Positions 1-6,723 of a stretch of 10,185 bases of DNA are shown in pieces (position 1 is the stretch's first letter; every line of letters begins with the position of its first letter). The translations under genes and the position numbers were made by a program. This DNA is from Desulfarculus sp. GTDB taxonomy: Bacteria > Desulfobacterota > Desulfarculia > Desulfarculales > Desulfarculaceae. The DNA is taken from positions 1-10,185 of the forward strand of contig JAIUYB010000044.1 in NCBI GenBank assembly GCA_020216625.1. The letters are read 5' to 3'. The notes beneath the pieces were generated by a model. It worked only from the letters and a program-made list of their open reading frames with translations, searched no databases and had not been told where the DNA came from.

Positions 1-2
1 CC

Positions 3-110
3 AAATATCTGCGGCAGATTCACTATGAACTCAGTCAGACCATGGTGCTAACCGGCTGCGCCACCCCGCGGGAGGCCGGGCCGCGCCTGCTTTTCACTGC
101 CGGGGCCTGA
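3..110 (+). CDS. C-terminal end of a gene, probably an FMN-dependent alpha-hydroxy-acid dehydrogenase family protein (partial)
   Basis: Reading frame 3 is open from the left edge to a TGA at 108-110 and encodes 35 residues; the other two forward frames stop at or before position 51. The peptide contains L-R-Q-I-H-Y-E-L followed by T-M-V-L-T-G-C. This resembles the end of FMN-dependent alpha-hydroxy-acid dehydrogenases and type 2 isopentenyl-diphosphate isomerases, where an E-L-x-x-x-M-x-L-T-G helix follows the last barrel strand. The gene body lies outside the window, so the assignment rests on this short motif only. It reads in the same direction as the downstream operon but is separated from the next start codon by about 490 nt that includes a promoter region, so it is probably a separate transcription unit. 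Confidence 0.55.
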   Translation, partial: KYLRQIHYELSQTMVLTGCATPREAGPRLLFTAGA

Positions 111-409
111 CCACCCGACCGGCGGCGCCGCCGTACCGGCCGGCGGGGTCGCCGATAGACCGCCCACCGGCCCCTGACCACCCCCGCCACGGGACGAGCG
201 CCGCCGACGGTTGCCCTCGCCGGCCTTTTCCGGCTCCGGACCCGACCGGCGCCGCCACCTCCGGCCCAGACCCAAGCCCAACCCGCGATCGGTCATCTGA
301 CTTATCACGCAGGACAATTCACCCTTCCCGCACTCTGGGCCGGCGCCAGATCCGGCCCGCCTTGCCCCCGGCCCAGCGGAATCCCGTTCCGCCAGGGGCA
401 ACAAACCGC
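111..409. other. GC-rich intergenic stretch without a convincing gene
   Basis: About 300 nt of very GC-rich sequence lies between the upstream gene end and the first promoter. Small inverted repeats are visible: CCGCCG at 128-133 with CGGCGG at 141-146 (7-nt loop), overlapping a 14-nt perfect palindrome at 120-133, and GCCGG at 219-223 with CCGGC at 230-234 around a CCTTTT loop. The first sits about 18 nt past the TGA at 108-110 and could help end transcription of the upstream gene, but no T-run follows it. The minus-strand open frame across this region encodes low-complexity Gly/Arg/Pro-rich protein and overlaps the upstream gene, so I do not call it. Confidence 0.5.
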
Positions 410-437
410 TTGACAAACTTGTGACCTATGGTTTAGT
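410..437 (+). promoter_or_regulatory. Candidate sigma70-type promoter P1 of the operon
   Basis: A perfect TTGACA -35 box (410-415) is followed after 16 nt by TTTAGT (432-437), matching 4 of 6 positions of TATAAT. It sits where the base composition changes sharply from very GC-rich to AT-rich. Its -10 end abuts the first TTTCC-N5-GGAAA palindrome, so a protein bound there would cover the expected start of transcription near 444. The first downstream gene is the XRE-cupin regulator at 602. Confidence 0.5.
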
Positions 438-451
438 TTCCTAATTGGAAA
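437..451. promoter_or_regulatory. Operator-like palindrome O1 (TTTCC-N5-GGAAA)
   Basis: TTTCC (437-441) and GGAAA (447-451) form a perfect 5-bp inverted repeat with a 5-nt centre (TAATT). It overlaps the -10 region and predicted start point of P1, a position suited to repression. The same element recurs 85 bp downstream, also just upstream of the gene for a helix-turn-helix regulator. The likely binder is therefore that XRE-cupin protein acting on its own promoter; this is inferred from position and symmetry. Confidence 0.5.
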
Positions 452-472
452 TGCGTTTTGTTTTTGCAACTA

Positions 473-502
473 TTGATAATTAAAGATTTTTCTAATTATG
501 AA
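473..502 (+). promoter_or_regulatory. Possible second promoter P2
   Basis: TTGATA (473-478) and TATGAA (497-502) are separated by 18 nt and match 5 of 6 and 4 of 6 positions of the -35 and -10 consensus. The surrounding DNA is AT-rich, so chance matches are likely here. In its favour, the second operator-like element begins just downstream (510), roughly where transcription would start, echoing the relation of O1 to P1. Confidence 0.3.
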
Positions 503-509
503 TCTTTTT

Positions 510-536
510 CAGGAAACTTAGTTTCCTGTTTGGAAT
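510..536. promoter_or_regulatory. Operator-like element O2, two overlapping inverted repeats
   Basis: CAGGAAAC (510-517) and GTTTCCTG (521-528) form a perfect 8-bp inverted repeat with a TTA centre. Its right arm is shared with a second dyad, TTTCC (522-526) and GGAAT (532-536) with a 5-nt centre, which nearly repeats O1. Positions 518-537 match 433-452 at 17 of 20 bases; the two copies are 85 bp apart, about eight helical turns, so proteins on both would face the same side of the DNA. Likely target of the XRE-cupin regulator encoded from 602 (inferred). Confidence 0.5.
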
Positions 537-601
537 TTAGTCCCCACCCGAAGCCCCACCCAGGGATTCGGCCCGGGACGGACTCTCTGAGAGGTGAACG
601 C

Positions 602-1159
602 ATGTTGTCGGAGGACAAGCTGGGCCAGCGCATCCGCGAAATGCGCCAGGCGCAGGGTCTGTCGCTGGACAAGCTGGCCCAAAAAACCGGTTTCACCAAG
701 GGATATCTGTCCAAAGTGGAAAACTCGGACAAGGCCCCCCCGGTCTCCACCCTGGTCGTGTTGGCCGAGGCCCTGGGCACCACCATCTCCGAGCTGTTCG
801 GCGAGCAGCAACCCCACAGCGCCTGCTCCCTGGTCAAAAAAAATCAGCGTCTGTTGATGGCCCGGGGCGGCACCGCCTTCGGCTATTCCTACGAAACCCT
901 GGCCCACGCCTATCCCAACAAGCGCATGGAGCCCTACCTGCTGACCATCCCCGCCAATAACACCAAGAAGGCGATGTTTCAGCACCGGGGCGAGGAAATG
1001 ATGCTCGTGATCCAGGGCACCATGCACTTCACCCACGGTGACCAGGAATACCTGGTGGAGGAGGGCGACTGTATCTATTTCGATTCCGGCATTCCCCATC
1101 TCGGCCTGGCGGTGGGCGACCAGGACGTCAAGTGCGTGATGGTGATCTTTGTCCCCTGA
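602..1159 (+). CDS. XRE-family transcriptional regulator with C-terminal cupin sensor domain
   Basis: A 185-residue DNA-binding regulator. Residues about 6-66 form an XRE/Cro-type helix-turn-helix, with L-S-L-D-K-L-A-Q-K-T-G-F as helix 2 and K-G-Y-L-S-K-V-E-N as the recognition helix. Residues about 110-185 form a small cupin barrel with H128 and E132 in motif 1 and G155-D156 and P165-H166 in motif 2, so a metal or small-molecule pocket is plausible. This architecture is known from regulators of amine, amino-acid and organic-acid catabolism, in which the cupin senses the inducer. I choose the ATG at 602 because GAGAGGTG (589-596) lies 5 nt upstream and the HTH begins directly after. The in-frame ATG at 458 would translate promoter and operator DNA. 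The gene ends 31 nt before the dehydrogenase gene and reads the same way, so it probably heads the operon and controls it together with itself. The ligand is unknown. Confidence 0.88.
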   Translation: MLSEDKLGQRIREMRQAQGLSLDKLAQKTGFTKGYLSKVENSDKAPPVSTLVVLAEALGTTISELFGEQQPHSACSLVKKNQRLLMARGGTAFGYSYETLAHAYPNKRMEPYLLTIPANNTKKAMFQHRGEEMMLVIQGTMHFTHGDQEYLVEEGDCIYFDSGIPHLGLAVGDQDVKCVMVIFVP

Positions 1160-1190
1160 TCCAATCACCCCTTCCACTGCGGAGCCAAGC

Positions 1191-2132
1191 ATGCAGACCA
1201 TCGCCATCCTGGGAGCGGGCCTCATGGGTCACGGCATCGCCCAGGTCTTCGCCGGCGCGGGACATCCGGTCCGGCTCCACGACCAGGATTCCGAGGCCCT
1301 GGCCTCGGCCCTGGAGCGCATCCGCGCCAACCTGGCCCCCTTTCTCGAACTGGGCCTGATGGCGCCCGAGCAGGTCCAGCCTCTGCTGGACCGGATCCAG
1401 CTCTGTCCCGACCTGGCCAGCTTGTGCCAGGGGGCGGACCTGGTGATCGAGGCCATCAGCGAAAACCTGGAGCTCAAGCGTCGGGTCTTCACCCAGATGG
1501 AGGGCCTGGTCGGCGCCCAGACCATCCTGGCCAGCAACACCTCGGCCATCAGCATCGGCAAGATCGCCCAGGGCCTGAGCCGCCCCGGCCGGGTGGTGGG
1601 CACCCACTTCTGGAACCCGCCCCAGGTGGTGCCTTGCGTGGAGGTGATCCGGGGACCGCAAACCGAACCCGCGGTGATGGACGCGGTGATGGCCCTCTTG
1701 GCCGCGGTGGGCAAGAAGCCGGTGCGGGTCAACCAGGATCTGCCGGGCTTTTTGGGCAACCGCATGCAGCACGCCCTGTGGCGGGAGGCCATCTCCCTGG
1801 TGGAGCACGGCGTGGCCAGCCCCGAGGACGTGGACGCGGTGGTCCGCTACGGCTTTGGCTTGCGCCTGGCCTACCTGGGCCCCCTGCAGACCGCCGACTT
1901 GGCCGGTCTGGCCCTGACCCGCGACATCCATCGGGATCTGTTGCCCGAACTGGACTGCGCCCAGGAGCCCTCCCCCCTGCTGGAAGAGAAGGTCCGCGCC
2001 GGACACCTGGGGGCCAAGGTTGGCCAGGGCTTCCACGCCTGGACTCCGGAGCGTCTGCGCGCGGTGGTGGGCAACCGGGACAAGGTGTTGCTCAAGATTC
2101 TGCGCGAGGTTCTGCCGAGGGATCAATCATGA
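1191..2132 (+). CDS. 3-hydroxyacyl-CoA dehydrogenase family NAD-dependent oxidoreductase (beta-hydroxy acid dehydrogenase)
   Basis: A 313-residue single-module cytoplasmic dehydrogenase, close to the ~280-320 residues usual for this family. The N-terminal Rossmann fold shows G8-A-G10-L-M-G13 and D31 at the end of strand 2, which favours NAD over NADP. Catalytic-type residues are S115 in S-N-T-S, the H139/E151 pair (12 apart, as in human short-chain 3-hydroxyacyl-CoA dehydrogenase) and N190 in G-N-R. The family oxidises an L-3-hydroxyl to a 3-keto group. H-F-W-N-P-P replaces the usual H-F-F-N-P; a double proline is also seen in lambda-crystallin/L-gulonate 3-dehydrogenase, which uses free acids, so the CoA thioester in the family name may not apply here. 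The ATG at 1191 has GGAG 6 nt upstream; an earlier ATG at 1149 would overlap the regulator and lacks a ribosome binding site. A downstream BKACE, which uses free beta-keto acids, supports a role in making such an acid (inference). Confidence 0.88.
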   Translation: MQTIAILGAGLMGHGIAQVFAGAGHPVRLHDQDSEALASALERIRANLAPFLELGLMAPEQVQPLLDRIQLCPDLASLCQGADLVIEAISENLELKRRVFTQMEGLVGAQTILASNTSAISIGKIAQGLSRPGRVVGTHFWNPPQVVPCVEVIRGPQTEPAVMDAVMALLAAVGKKPVRVNQDLPGFLGNRMQHALWREAISLVEHGVASPEDVDAVVRYGFGLRLAYLGPLQTADLAGLALTRDIHRDLLPELDCAQEPSPLLEEKVRAGHLGAKVGQGFHAWTPERLRAVVGNRDKVLLKILREVLPRDQS

Positions 2133-2161
2133 GGACCGTGGGGCGGGAGATGACACCATGA
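2129..2161 (+). CDS. Possible 10-codon linker ORF joining the dehydrogenase and livH
   Basis: An ATG at 2129 overlaps the dehydrogenase stop (ATGA, 2129-2132) and opens a 10-codon frame, M-R-T-V-G-R-E-M-T-P, whose TGA at 2159-2161 overlaps the livH start (ATGA, 2158-2161). GAGG at 2117-2120 lies 8 nt upstream of its ATG. The geometry would let ribosomes pass from the dehydrogenase to livH by two termination-reinitiation steps. It may equally be coincidence: livH has its own GGGAG (2145-2149). No function for the peptide itself is suggested. Confidence 0.25.
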   Translation: MRTVGREMTP

Positions 2162-3018
2162 ACGACCTGGCCGTGTTTTTCCTCCATGGGCTGGCCTACG
2201 CCGGTTTGCTGTTCCTGGTTTCCTCGGGCCTGACCCTGGTGTTTGGCATGATGAACGTGCTGAACTTCGCCCACGCGTCCTTCTACATGTTGGGGGCCTA
2301 CTTCGCCCTGGCCATCGCCCAATACACCGGCAGCTTCTGGCTCACCCTGGTCGTGGCCCCGCTGCTGCTCCTGGTCCTGGGCGCGGTGGTGGAGCGCTTC
2401 CTCCTGCGCAAGGTCCACGTCCTGGGCCATGTCCACGAACTGCTCCTGACCTTCGGCCTGGCCTACATCATCCAGGAGGGGGTGAAGTGGATCTGGGGCA
2501 ACAACCCCCAGGCGGTCTCCATCGGCGGCTTCCTGGCCTCCAGCGTCAATCTGGGCGGCATCGTCTACCCGGTCTACCGCCTGTTCATCTTCGCCCTGTC
2601 GGCGGTCCTGGGCCTGGGCATGGCCCTGGTCATCTACAAGACCCGCATCGGCATCATCGTCCGGGCGGCGGTCAATGACAGCGCCATGGTCAACGCCCTG
2701 GGCATCAATGTGCCCTACGTCTTCATGGGGGTGTTCGCGGTGGGCGCGGCGCTCTCGGGCCTGGCCGGAGCCACCGCCGGACCGCTGCTGGGCGTGTTCC
2801 CGGGCATGGCCGGAGCGATTTTGGTGGACGCCTTCGTGGTGATCGTGGTGGGCGGCATGGGCAGCCTGGGCGGGGCGGTGCTGGCCTCCTTCATCATCGG
2901 CCAGCTCCAATCCTTCGGGGTGCTGCTCTTCCCCAATTTCTCGCTGGCGCTCATCTACATGCTCATGGCCCTGGTGCTGGTGCTCAAGCCCGAGGGCCTT
3001 TTCGGGGAAAAATCATGA
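2158..3018 (+). CDS. livH: Branched-chain amino acid-type ABC transporter permease LivH
   Basis: A 286-residue inner-membrane permease of the HAAT (hydrophobic amino acid uptake) ABC family, near the usual ~290-300. Long hydrophobic segments recur throughout, starting at residues ~5-30. Family hallmarks are G-L-T-L-V-F-G-M-M-N-V-L-N-F-A-H in the first quarter and, near residues 225-245, D-A-F-V-V-I-V-V-G-G-M-G-S-L-G-G, the region that contacts the ATPases; K-P-E-G-L-F-G near the C-terminus is also typical. It pairs with LivM to form the channel. GGGAG (2145-2149) lies 8 nt upstream of the ATG. Its last codons overlap livM by 4 nt, implying coupled translation. LivH family members carry many substrates (amino acids, amides, urea, aromatic and short-chain acids), so the name does not fix the substrate. 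Confidence 0.95.
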   Translation: MNDLAVFFLHGLAYAGLLFLVSSGLTLVFGMMNVLNFAHASFYMLGAYFALAIAQYTGSFWLTLVVAPLLLLVLGAVVERFLLRKVHVLGHVHELLLTFGLAYIIQEGVKWIWGNNPQAVSIGGFLASSVNLGGIVYPVYRLFIFALSAVLGLGMALVIYKTRIGIIVRAAVNDSAMVNALGINVPYVFMGVFAVGAALSGLAGATAGPLLGVFPGMAGAILVDAFVVIVVGGMGSLGGAVLASFIIGQLQSFGVLLFPNFSLALIYMLMALVLVLKPEGLFGEKS

Positions 3019-3986
3019 AAACCCTGCGCCCGCAAATCATGGCCTGGGTGATCGCCGCCGTGCTGGCGCTGCTGGCGGCCCCCTATCTCCTGCCACCCTA
3101 TCAACTGCGCCTGGTCACCGAGGCGGTGATCTTCTCGCTCTACGCGGTGAGCTACAACCTCTTGTTGGGCTACGCCGGCCTGCTCTCCTTTGGCCACGCC
3201 ATGTTTTTCGGGGTGGGGGCCTTCACCACCGCCGTGGCCCTTAACCAGATCGGCGGGCTGTCCATCATGGCCGCGGTGGGCCTGGCCACCCTGGCCACCC
3301 TGCTGGTGGGTCTTGTGGTGGGCTTGCTCTTGCTGCGCGTGAAGGGCACGCCCTTCGCCCTGCTCACGCTGGCCTTCAACGCGCTGTTCTTCGCCATCGG
3401 CGTCAAGTGGCACACCGTCACCGGAGGCGACGACGGTCTCAACATCGCCCTGCCCAAGCTCAACCTGGGCCTGGCGGTCCTGGACCCCGGCAACGGGCCG
3501 GATATCTACTACCTGACCCTGATCATCCTGGGCGGCGCGCTGCTCTTCTGCTGGCGCTTCACCCGCACCGCCATGGGGCATTCGGTGTTGCTGCTGCGCG
3601 AGAACGAGGAGCGGATGCGCTTTCTGGGCTACAACACCAACATCACCCGCCTGATCCTTTTTGTCTTCACCGGGGCGTTGGCCGGTCTGGCCGGCTCTTT
3701 CTACACCATCCTGAATTCCTTTGTCTCCCTGGACGCGGTGAGCATCGACATGACCACCAAGGTGCTGTTGATGACCTTCCTGGGCGGCACGGGAACCTTC
3801 CTGGGGCCGGTGCTGGGCTCGTTTTTCTACACCTATGTCCAGGACTTCCTCAGCAACTTGACGGACAACTGGCCGCTGATCATGGGCGTGATCTTCATCG
3901 TGATGGTCATGTTCGCGCCCGGAGGACTCTCGGGGCTGGGACAAACACTGGCCGCGCGCCTGGCTCGCGCCAAGACGACCCCATAG
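3015..3986 (+). CDS. livM: Branched-chain amino acid-type ABC transporter permease LivM
   Basis: A 323-residue second inner-membrane permease of the HAAT system. A hydrophobic N-terminal segment (about residues 9-27) precedes the family signature Y-N-L-L-L-G-Y-A-G-L-L-S-F-G-H-A (about 47-62). The ATPase-contacting region T-K-V-L-L-M-T-F-L-G-G-T-G-T-F-L-G-P lies at about 248-265, and F-A-P-G-G-L-S-G-L is near the end. The ATG at 3015 overlaps the livH stop (ATGA), the classic coupled arrangement that keeps the two permeases in equal amounts. Length and motif order are normal and there is no sign of truncation. The gene ends 23 nt before livG. Confidence 0.95.
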   Translation: MKTLRPQIMAWVIAAVLALLAAPYLLPPYQLRLVTEAVIFSLYAVSYNLLLGYAGLLSFGHAMFFGVGAFTTAVALNQIGGLSIMAAVGLATLATLLVGLVVGLLLLRVKGTPFALLTLAFNALFFAIGVKWHTVTGGDDGLNIALPKLNLGLAVLDPGNGPDIYYLTLIILGGALLFCWRFTRTAMGHSVLLLRENEERMRFLGYNTNITRLILFVFTGALAGLAGSFYTILNSFVSLDAVSIDMTTKVLLMTFLGGTGTFLGPVLGSFFYTYVQDFLSNLTDNWPLIMGVIFIVMVMFAPGGLSGLGQTLAARLARAKTTP

Positions 3987-4009
3987 CCACGGCTGGTCGG
4001 GAGATGGTC

Positions 4010-4756
4010 ATGGGCATTCTGCGGGTGACGGATCTGAAGAAGGATTTCTCCGGTCTCAAGGTGCTGACCGGGGTCGAGTTCGAGGTGGGTCAGCGGGAAA
4101 AGGTGGCCATCATCGGGCCCAACGGCGCGGGCAAGACCACCTTGTTCAACATCATCAGCGGCAAGTTCCCGCCCTCCTCCGGCGAGGTGGCGTTCAAGGG
4201 AGAGAACATCAACGCCCTGGCCCCCCACGCCCGGGCCCGGCGGGGCATGTCCCGCTCGTTCCAGATCACCAACCTTTTCCAGAAGCTCAGCGTGCTGGAC
4301 AACGTGCTGGCCGGGGTGCGCTCGCGCCGGGGGCTGCGCCACCACCTGCTGCGCGAGCCCCTGCGCGACCATGAGTTGGTGGGCGAGGCCGAACGGATCC
4401 TGGAGCGGGTCGGGTTGCTCGGGTTTCGCGACACGCTGGTGCAGGAGCTGGCCTATGGCCAGCAGCGAGCCCTGGAATTGGGTGTGACCCTGGCCTTGAA
4501 ACCGGACCTGATCCTGCTGGACGAGCCCACCGCCGGCATGAGCCGTCAGGAAACCGAAGAGGCCACCAACATGATCAAGCGGGTCACGCAAGACATTGCC
4601 TGCGTGATCATCGAGCACGACATGAACGTGGTCTTCTCCCTGGCCGACCGCATCGCGGTGCTGCATTACGGCGTGATCCTGGCCTGCGACGCGCCGGAGG
4701 CGATCCGTTGCGACCAGCGGGTGAAGGACGCCTATCTGGGCGAGGAGGGGGCATGA
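4010..4756 (+). CDS. livG: Branched-chain amino acid-type ABC transporter ATP-binding protein LivG
   Basis: A 248-residue cytoplasmic ATPase subunit. It shows the Walker A sequence G36-P-N-G-A-G-K-T-T44, the Q-loop glutamine in S-R-S-F-Q-I-T, the signature region L147-A-Y-G-Q-Q-R153 (the non-canonical form usual for LivG in place of LSGGQ), Walker B L-I-L-L-D171-E172-P, and switch histidine H203 in I-E-H-D. The C-terminal A-Y-L-G-E is a family hallmark. Two in-frame ATGs are present at 4004 and 4010; GGGAG (3999-4003) directly abuts the first, so 4010, with a 6-nt spacer, is preferred. Its stop overlaps the livF start (ATGA). The protein pairs with LivF to power import through LivHM. Confidence 0.95.
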   Translation: MGILRVTDLKKDFSGLKVLTGVEFEVGQREKVAIIGPNGAGKTTLFNIISGKFPPSSGEVAFKGENINALAPHARARRGMSRSFQITNLFQKLSVLDNVLAGVRSRRGLRHHLLREPLRDHELVGEAERILERVGLLGFRDTLVQELAYGQQRALELGVTLALKPDLILLDEPTAGMSRQETEEATNMIKRVTQDIACVIIEHDMNVVFSLADRIAVLHYGVILACDAPEAIRCDQRVKDAYLGEEGA

Positions 4757-5463
4757 TCCTGGAAGTCAAGGGCCTGCACAGCTATTACGGCAAGAGCCAC
4801 GTCCTGCAGGGGGTGGACCTGGAGCTGGAGCAGGGACAACTCGTCTGTCTCTTGGGGCGCAACGGGGTGGGCAAGTCCACCACCCTGATGTCGATCATGG
4901 GCCTGGTGAGGCCGGGCGCCGGCAGCGTGCGCCTGAAGGGCCAGGAGCTGGCCGGTCGCCAGCCTTTCGAAATCGCTCGCCAAGGATTGGGCTTCGTGCC
5001 CGAGGAGCGCCGCATCTTCAGCAGCCTCACCGTGATGGAGAACCTCCTGATCGGGCGGCAAAGGACGCGGCCGGGACTGTCCGGCCAGGCCTGGACGGTG
5101 GAGCGCATCCTGGATTCATTTCCCCGGCTGGCCGAACGGCGCGACAACAAGGGCTGCCACCTCTCCGGGGGGGAGCAGCAGATGCTGACCATCGCCCGCA
5201 CCCTGATGGGCAATCCGGAGGTGGTGCTGGTGGATGAACCCACCGAGGGCCTGGCGCCCCTGGTGGCCGAAGCGGTGCTGGAGATGTTGCGCACCATCAG
5301 CCTGGCGGGGATGACCATCTTGATGGTGGAGCAAAACCTCAAGGCCGCCCTCAAACTGGCCAACGCCTTTTACATCATGTCCAAGGGACGCATGGTGTTC
5401 AAGGGCGACAGCCAGGCGCTGATGGCGGCCGAGGAGGTGCGTCGCAAGTATCTGGAGGTCTGA
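4753..5463 (+). CDS. livF: Branched-chain amino acid-type ABC transporter ATP-binding protein LivF
   Basis: A 236-residue second ATPase subunit of the importer, the normal LivF length. Walker A is G35-R-N-G-V-G-K-S-T43, the signature motif is L137-S-G-G-E141, and Walker B is V-V-L-V-D161-E162-P with the family-specific T-E-G-L-A-P. The usual switch histidine is replaced by glutamine in V-E-Q194-N, which is normal for LivF and not a defect. The C-terminus V-R-R-K-Y-L-E-V is also typical. The ATG sits in an ATGA overlap with livG, so the two ATPases are probably made in equal amounts. A 39-nt gap with a small hairpin and a strong ribosome binding site separates it from the binding-protein gene. 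Confidence 0.95.
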   Translation: MILEVKGLHSYYGKSHVLQGVDLELEQGQLVCLLGRNGVGKSTTLMSIMGLVRPGAGSVRLKGQELAGRQPFEIARQGLGFVPEERRIFSSLTVMENLLIGRQRTRPGLSGQAWTVERILDSFPRLAERRDNKGCHLSGGEQQMLTIARTLMGNPEVVLVDEPTEGLAPLVAEAVLEMLRTISLAGMTILMVEQNLKAALKLANAFYIMSKGRMVFKGDSQALMAAEEVRRKYLEV

Positions 5464-5470
5464 GGGGTAT

Positions 5471-5498
5471 TTTCGTCGGGCATTTCACGAAAGGGAGG
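5471..5498 (+). promoter_or_regulatory. Small inverted repeat and strong ribosome binding site before the binding-protein gene
   Basis: TTTCGT (5471-5476) and ACGAAA (5487-5492) can pair across a 10-nt loop. They end directly before GGGAGG (5493-5498), which lies 4 nt from the ATG at 5503 and is the best Shine-Dalgarno match in the operon. A strong site here fits the need for more binding protein than membrane subunits. Whether the weak hairpin affects ribosome access is unknown. Confidence 0.4.
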
Positions 5499-5502
5499 AA
5501 CC

Positions 5503-6714
5503 ATGCGTAAGTTCGCGATCATCAGCCTCGCCATGGCTCTGGGTCTGGCGCTGGCGGTCGGCGCCCAAGCCGCCGACACCATCAAGCTGGCGGTGATGGA
5601 GCCCCTGTCGGGCAACTTCAAGGACATCGGAGACCGCTATTCCGAGGGCGTGAAATTCGCCGCCGAGGTCATCAACGCCAAGGGCGGCATCAACGGCAAG
5701 AAGCTGGAGGTCATCCTGGTCGACAGCGAGCTGAATCCGGCGGTGGCCACCCGCAAGGCCACCAAGCTGATCATGCAGGACGATGTGCGCCACTTCTGCG
5801 GCGGCACCGGCAGCTCGGTGGCCGGGGCCATGGAAGCCCTGAACGAGAAGCACAACACCCTGTTCTTCACCTACGGCATGGCCGCGGCCAGCCTCACCGG
5901 CGACAAGTGCAACCGCAACTTCTTCCGCACCTGCGCCAGCACCGACATGCAGTCCTACGCCCTGGCCAACTGGGTGGCCCAGAAAGGCTTCAAGAAGGTC
6001 TTCTGCATCGCCCAGGACTATTCCTTCGGCAAGGAGGCCGTGGCCGCCTTCACCAAGAAGCTCAAGGAGCTCAACCCCCAGGCCGAAATCGTGGGCGAGG
6101 TGCTGCATCCCCTGGGCACCAAGGACTTCGCGCCCTACGTCAGCCAGATCATCAGCTCCGGGGCCGAAATTGTCTTCACCTCCAACTGGGGCAACGACCT
6201 GACCCTGTTGCTCAAGCAAGCGCGGCCCCTGGGGCTGAAGGCCAAGTTCGCCGGCTACTATCTTAACGACGACCTGATGATCAAGGCCGTGGCCGACGAC
6301 GAGGCCGTCATCGGCAGCGTCAGCGCCGAGATCTACATGCTCTCCATCCCCGGCCAGGCCAACGCCGACTTCATCGCGGGCTTCACCCAGGCCAACGGCT
6401 TCTACCCCACCTGGCTGCGTGGCAAGGCCTACACCGCCACCATGTTCTGGGCCGAGGCGGTGAAGAAGGCCGGCAGCGACAAGGTGGACGACGTGATCAA
6501 GGCCTGGGAGGGCCTGACCTACGACGGCCCGGCCGGCAAGTGGACCATGCGCGCCTGCGACCACCAGGTGCAGCAGCCGGTCTGGATCGCCGAGATCGTG
6601 GCCAACAACCCCTATTTCAAGCATGCCTACGTCGGTCCGGCCACCATGGTGGCGCCGGAGAAGGTCTCCGTGCCCTGCGAGGAGACTGGCTGCAAGGGAT
6701 TCGCCAAGAAATAA
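5503..6714 (+). CDS. Periplasmic substrate-binding protein of the LivK/HAAT ABC transporter (type 1 periplasmic binding fold)
   Basis: A 403-residue exported receptor that captures the substrate and delivers it to LivHM. A typical Sec signal peptide is present: M-R-K, a hydrophobic core to about residue 20, then A-Q-A at 21-23 with likely cleavage at 23/24. There is no lipobox cysteine, so it should be soluble in the periplasm. The mature part starts with D-T-I-K-L-A-V-M-E-P-L-S-G, the usual beginning of this family. Ligand-pocket segments resembling LivJ/LivK are G-T-G-S-S (101-105) and T-Y-G-M-A-A-A-S (123-130); D-H-Q (353-355) is a common C-terminal family motif. Seven cysteines occur in the mature protein (99, 136, 144, 168, 352, 392, 397), several close in sequence and able to form disulfides. 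Its place between the transporter and two catabolic genes suggests it binds the pathway's substrate; the ligand cannot be named from sequence. Confidence 0.93.
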   Translation: MRKFAIISLAMALGLALAVGAQAADTIKLAVMEPLSGNFKDIGDRYSEGVKFAAEVINAKGGINGKKLEVILVDSELNPAVATRKATKLIMQDDVRHFCGGTGSSVAGAMEALNEKHNTLFFTYGMAAASLTGDKCNRNFFRTCASTDMQSYALANWVAQKGFKKVFCIAQDYSFGKEAVAAFTKKLKELNPQAEIVGEVLHPLGTKDFAPYVSQIISSGAEIVFTSNWGNDLTLLLKQARPLGLKAKFAGYYLNDDLMIKAVADDEAVIGSVSAEIYMLSIPGQANADFIAGFTQANGFYPTWLRGKAYTATMFWAEAVKKAGSDKVDDVIKAWEGLTYDGPAGKWTMRACDHQVQQPVWIAEIVANNPYFKHAYVGPATMVAPEKVSVPCEETGCKGFAKK

Positions 6715-6723
6715 CCCTTCAAT

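Noticed and set aside
120..146. Intrinsic terminator for the upstream gene
   Set aside because: The inverted repeats are short, the local GC content makes them likely by chance, and no T-run follows.
48..416. Minus-strand 122-codon open frame
   Set aside because: It encodes low-complexity Gly/Arg/Pro-rich sequence, overlaps the end of the upstream plus-strand gene and has no recognisable domain; typical of open frames in GC-rich DNA.
458..601. N-terminal extension of the XRE-cupin regulator from an ATG at 458
   Set aside because: It would translate the AT-rich promoter and operator region, gives no family similarity, and lacks a ribosome binding site; the ATG at 602 has a good one and starts just before the HTH.
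1424..2161. Long plus-strand frame overlapping the dehydrogenase gene
   Set aside because: Pro/Gly/Arg-rich shadow frame of the dehydrogenase; only its last 33 nt (2129-2161) are considered separately as a linker ORF.
2158..6714. Specific assignment of the transporter to leucine/isoleucine/valine
   Set aside because: HAAT transporters have many substrates, and linkage to a BKACE and two dehydrogenases argues for another ligand; only the family is supported.
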